This document shows positions 57,575 through 60,647 of a DNA stretch of 60,647 nucleotides, one piece after another. The position numbers and the translations under genes were made by a program. The notes beneath the pieces were generated by a model. The model was not told the DNA's origin and ran no database searches. It saw nothing but the letters and a program-made list of their open reading frames with translations. This DNA is from Oopsacas minuta (lineage: Eukaryota > Porifera > Hexactinellida > Lyssacinosida > Leucopsacidae), in contig JAKMXF010000331.1 in NCBI GenBank assembly GCA_024704765.1, positions 109,703 to 170,349 on the forward strand, written 5' to 3'. Every line of letters begins with the position of its first letter. Position 1 is the first letter of the stretch.

Positions 57575-59912
57575 TAATTTTGCACTAACTATATGTTGGT
57601 TAAATTTAATATGTAAACTGGTCGATGAAGGAGATTCAAAATCTGATTTTCTAGAGGCCATGTTAGAGTAACTCTAACATAGTTTGCCGGGTAGACGTAC
57701 TCACACCTCTTCGTGGTCATCCGGATCAACTAGATAATATTATTAGCGGAGTTGACTGTACATAATTTTGAATGGCTAAGTTTGTCATAAATGTTTTAGA
57801 AGTTGTAAGGAATACAACATAAAATATACAGTAAACTATGCTTTCCAAGTCACCAATTTCAAATAGGGAGGAAAATGAGTTTCAGCATCTAGTTGATTTT
57901 ATGAGCGAATAACAATCCAATGGCAAACATTGACAAGTACGTATTGTAAATTGATGTTGGAGTTGAATTGTGAAACATATGTACATTTAGCGTGAAGCAT
58001 CATTAATAACCAAATACAACCATATTTAGTGAATATGGATTTTGTCTGACCAAAACTTGGAAATCAAAATCCGATACATGTGGTTAATTAATAAGTTGAT
58101 TTGGCTTTTGGACCATGGATTATATCTATAATATATATTTCGCTGTTGCTGAACAGAAAATGTCCAATAAAGTAATAGTAAAATTGGCTCTGTATATAAA
58201 TATTCTATAAATACTCTTTCCTAAAATATGATTTCTGGAAGAATATTTTATATATGCTACATTCTCAGCCCTTGAACAAATATTCACAATATGTTATATA
58301 CAATATTCGGAATCAGTATACTCGATTTACCCAGTACAATGCTGTTTTGTTGTTGTTATGTTGTGTAATTTTGATTCTGGACTTTATGAACTGAACCAAT
58401 ATGTTTACTATATGGGAGCGTGACACTCACACATAAATTGAGATATTAATATAGGTATCTACTGAATATTGAGCCTATATCAAAACATGGTTATTACTCA
58501 ATGATATTTAATATATGTTCTCAACAATTTCACACTAATTATTATACTGAAGCAAGTTTGAAATTTACAATCAGGACATGAATTTTTTGGATTTGGTGAA
58601 ATCAAAGCGTCGATTGGACATGATCTTAAGAAAGGATCACGATTATTATGACTACCTCGAATAATGTCACTTAGTTTCCAAAGTATTCGGTGAATATTCC
58701 TATGTAGTAATGCATGATTAGAATAACTACATAAAGTTATCATGGTGAGCTGTTCATAATAATAGAGGAGGAATATTGATTTGGGGATGGTATATTCTTG
58801 GCTGGTCCAAAAATGATTACTTAAGAGCATCAAGTAATCATATTTGGTCCGCTTAACAACTCCCCAAACATTCCCGTAATATATAGTCTGTGCGATAAGA
58901 GAGTGTTTTTGAGCTTTTAACGATTAGCAAACTCTGTATGCGCTTTAAAGTGTATAAGTGATGTAGGCAGAAAAATATATATTTATTTATTTAATTAATT
59001 AAATCATAAATACAAAATATATTTTGAACAAGTTACATAAAAGTTTCAGACGTAATTACTTAAAAATGTTGTTATATCTAGCAATGAGAGAAACAGAGTC
59101 ACGCTAATTGGTGATTCCATTTTAAGCTCTTCTATTAAATTCTTTAATTAAAATAATCAACCAATCGATATAATTGTGTAGTGTTAACCAGCAATAGAAG
59201 TATATTTGTAGATTTCTGTAGAAATCATATTCTGCTTTGAGTATCTAGAATCCAAAGCGCAAGTTCATTATTGTAAATCTGAATGGGTAAATGCTAAAAG
59301 TATAAACCATATACAGTTCTTCCATATACTTTGGAACTGAACATTACGTAGATACAATACTGTACACATACATAATATTATACCAACATTTATATAGGTA
59401 GTATCTGAAATACATTCATAGAGATAATATTCAGTATTAAATTACACACAAAAGAGTTGTTATATATACACAAGTGATAACAGCATCAATTTACACAAAT
59501 AATTAGATAATATAATATTATCATACCACTCTCATATTATAAAAATTCTTCCTCAAGATGGTCCAAAAGAAATAAATTCAGATTTAGCATCAAGAGGTAT
59601 CTTGGTCCATCAGTTAAACAATTAAAAATTACATATGCTCTACAATTAGCGAATTTACATTATGCTCTTGCTCGAAAGAAAGGACTGTTTATCTTAAGGC
59701 TATCAGACCTTTCAACCGATAATAGTCAGATTCGAAACACACATATTGTTTACATCATGATACTTAGAAGAAAATACATTCGTCCAATTACTGACTAATG
59801 CCATTCTATGGTTCGAATCAGTAATGCACAAACAATCCTATTTTGTGATTCCGAGATAAAATTCTCCAGATTAACAACTTTCAATCTCAAAGTCAACTCT
59901 AGAGCTGACCTC
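57575..59912. other. 2.3-kb AT-rich stretch, one unmatched frame
   Basis: The longest frame is 58498-58833 (minus, 111 codons), with HRNIHRILWKLSDIIRGS and a Cys-containing end; I do not recognise it and would not call it a gene without transcripts. The remainder shows no repeats with clear ends. Confidence 0.35.
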
Positions 59913-60395
59913 TTACAATGTATCCACAACTTGTTCACTTTCTACATTAAACTTAGGGTTGTGAGCCTGGGGAAGGGGAATTAGTTCCTTAACTAAACTG
60001 TCACCATGAACAAGGCATTCAGAATATACATTTTGTAGGCTTACAATGACATTAGTATCGAATTCCTTTGATTGTTCCAAACCGAAGTAATGAAAAAGGT
60101 AAACATTTCTCCACTTAAAACACATACTTTTATCAAACATTTGATTAACTAAACTATGACCAGGTTGTGTTACAACTAACCACAAAACTAACTGTGGACT
60201 ATACTCAACAAAGCCATTGCTATAAGCATCTGTGATAGCAATAATGAAATGAAAACACACATCAGTAAACACATGCATCCAAAAATTGAAAAAATAAAGT
60301 AATATATTTCGAACGTTAGATAAGCCATAAAACTTTACGCCATCTAGCCAGTGCCTATTATTATCTAAGCAGGGGCCCATTACACAACTCAACAA
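59913..60395 (-). CDS. Possible exon of an unrecognised membrane protein
   Basis: The 160-codon frame is longer than most random frames here and has two hydrophobic stretches: ILLYFFNFWMHVFTDVCFHF (about residues 31-50) with FIIAI following, and LVLWLVVT (about 69-76). The C-terminal third is hydrophilic and ends in NVESEQVVDTL before TAA. It lies on the minus strand, so upstream exons would be to the right, outside the window. No family match comes to mind; part of an ion channel or transporter is conceivable but unsupported. Confidence 0.3.
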   Translation of the reverse strand: MLSCVMGPCLDNNRHWLDGVKFYGLSNVRNILLYFFNFWMHVFTDVCFHFIIAITDAYSNGFVEYSPQLVLWLVVTQPGHSLVNQMFDKSMCFKWRNVYLFHYFGLEQSKEFDTNVIVSLQNVYSECLVHGDSLVKELIPLPQAHNPKFNVESEQVVDTL

Positions 60396-60647
60396 GATTT
60401 CTCATCAGAGATCACATACATTTATCTTAGCATACTTTTGAATGCTGAACTCAAATCTGCAATCAGAATTTCTCTAGCACGTCTAGTTATTCTGAAATCC
60501 AATATCCATTTTGTCAATAGTATAGTATTACCTAGTTACTAAATTGCTATATGAGCATGCCTATTCTGATTCAATTATCTGGACTATAAATGACTTTACT
60601 TATTTGAATTCAAGCAAATCAAATTATAAACATGCATCGTAATTGTA
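60396..60647. other. Window end, no feature seen
   Basis: AT-rich, no frame or repeat recognised. Confidence 0.4.

Overview
The window is AT-rich nuclear DNA from an animal, probably a fast-evolving invertebrate. The evidence is GT-AG spliced coding exons, an EML5/6-type microtubule-binding gene, a ubiquilin gene, and a transposon mix typical of invertebrates (hAT, Tc1/mariner, pogo-like, piggyBac, Ginger, Mutator-like, Ty3/gypsy, LINE). I cannot name the species. There is no bacterial operon, no CRISPR array and no convincing tRNA or rRNA gene.

Host genes are few. The first two coding exons of an EML5/6-like gene lie on the minus strand (13571-13940 and 4264-4736), separated by an 8.8 kb intron full of mobile DNA; the rest of the gene would lie to the left. 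A short, intronless ubiquilin-like gene is at 32946-34019 (minus). A possible membrane-protein exon at 59913-60395 (minus) is not recognised.

From left to right the mobile DNA is: a tandem/hairpin repeat (380-577); a broken gene of an unclassified transposon-like family (about 2.0-3.5 kb); short terminal-inverted-repeat elements and a broken spliced hAT inside the EML intron; a Mutator-like remnant and a broken hAT (14.9-17.3 kb); a foldback element with 0.34 kb arms (17.4-18.7 kb) next to a gypsy pol remnant (18.7-22.6 kb) that was split by a hAT; a pogo-like element (22.6-23.4 kb); an apparently intact Ginger-type DNA transposon (23484-26529) inserted into the left inverted repeat of an older, unclassified element X (about 23452-28921); hAT fragments and a foldback repeat (29-32 kb); a 0.9 kb palindrome nested in a dispersed repeat (38-39 kb); a LINE scrap and a hAT split by a mariner (41-44.6 kb); a nest in which a Tc1-type MITE holds a piggyBac that holds a hAT MITE and a nearly intact Tc1 (46.6-51.2 kb); a decayed NOF-like Mutator element (52-54.2 kb); a hAT MITE holding a second 0.9 kb palindrome (55.0-56.6 kb); and a dead DD37D mariner relative (56.7-57.6 kb).

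The best candidate for an unusual system is the Ginger element. Its 581-residue, four-exon transposase is open throughout and keeps the zinc-binding residues and the D, D, E triad. The element has matching ends, a TATA target duplication, arrays of an octamer-like motif at both ends, and a related empty target site 2.3 kb away. Host element X and the 2.0-3.5 kb element appear to belong to one broad protein family that I cannot assign to a named superfamily.
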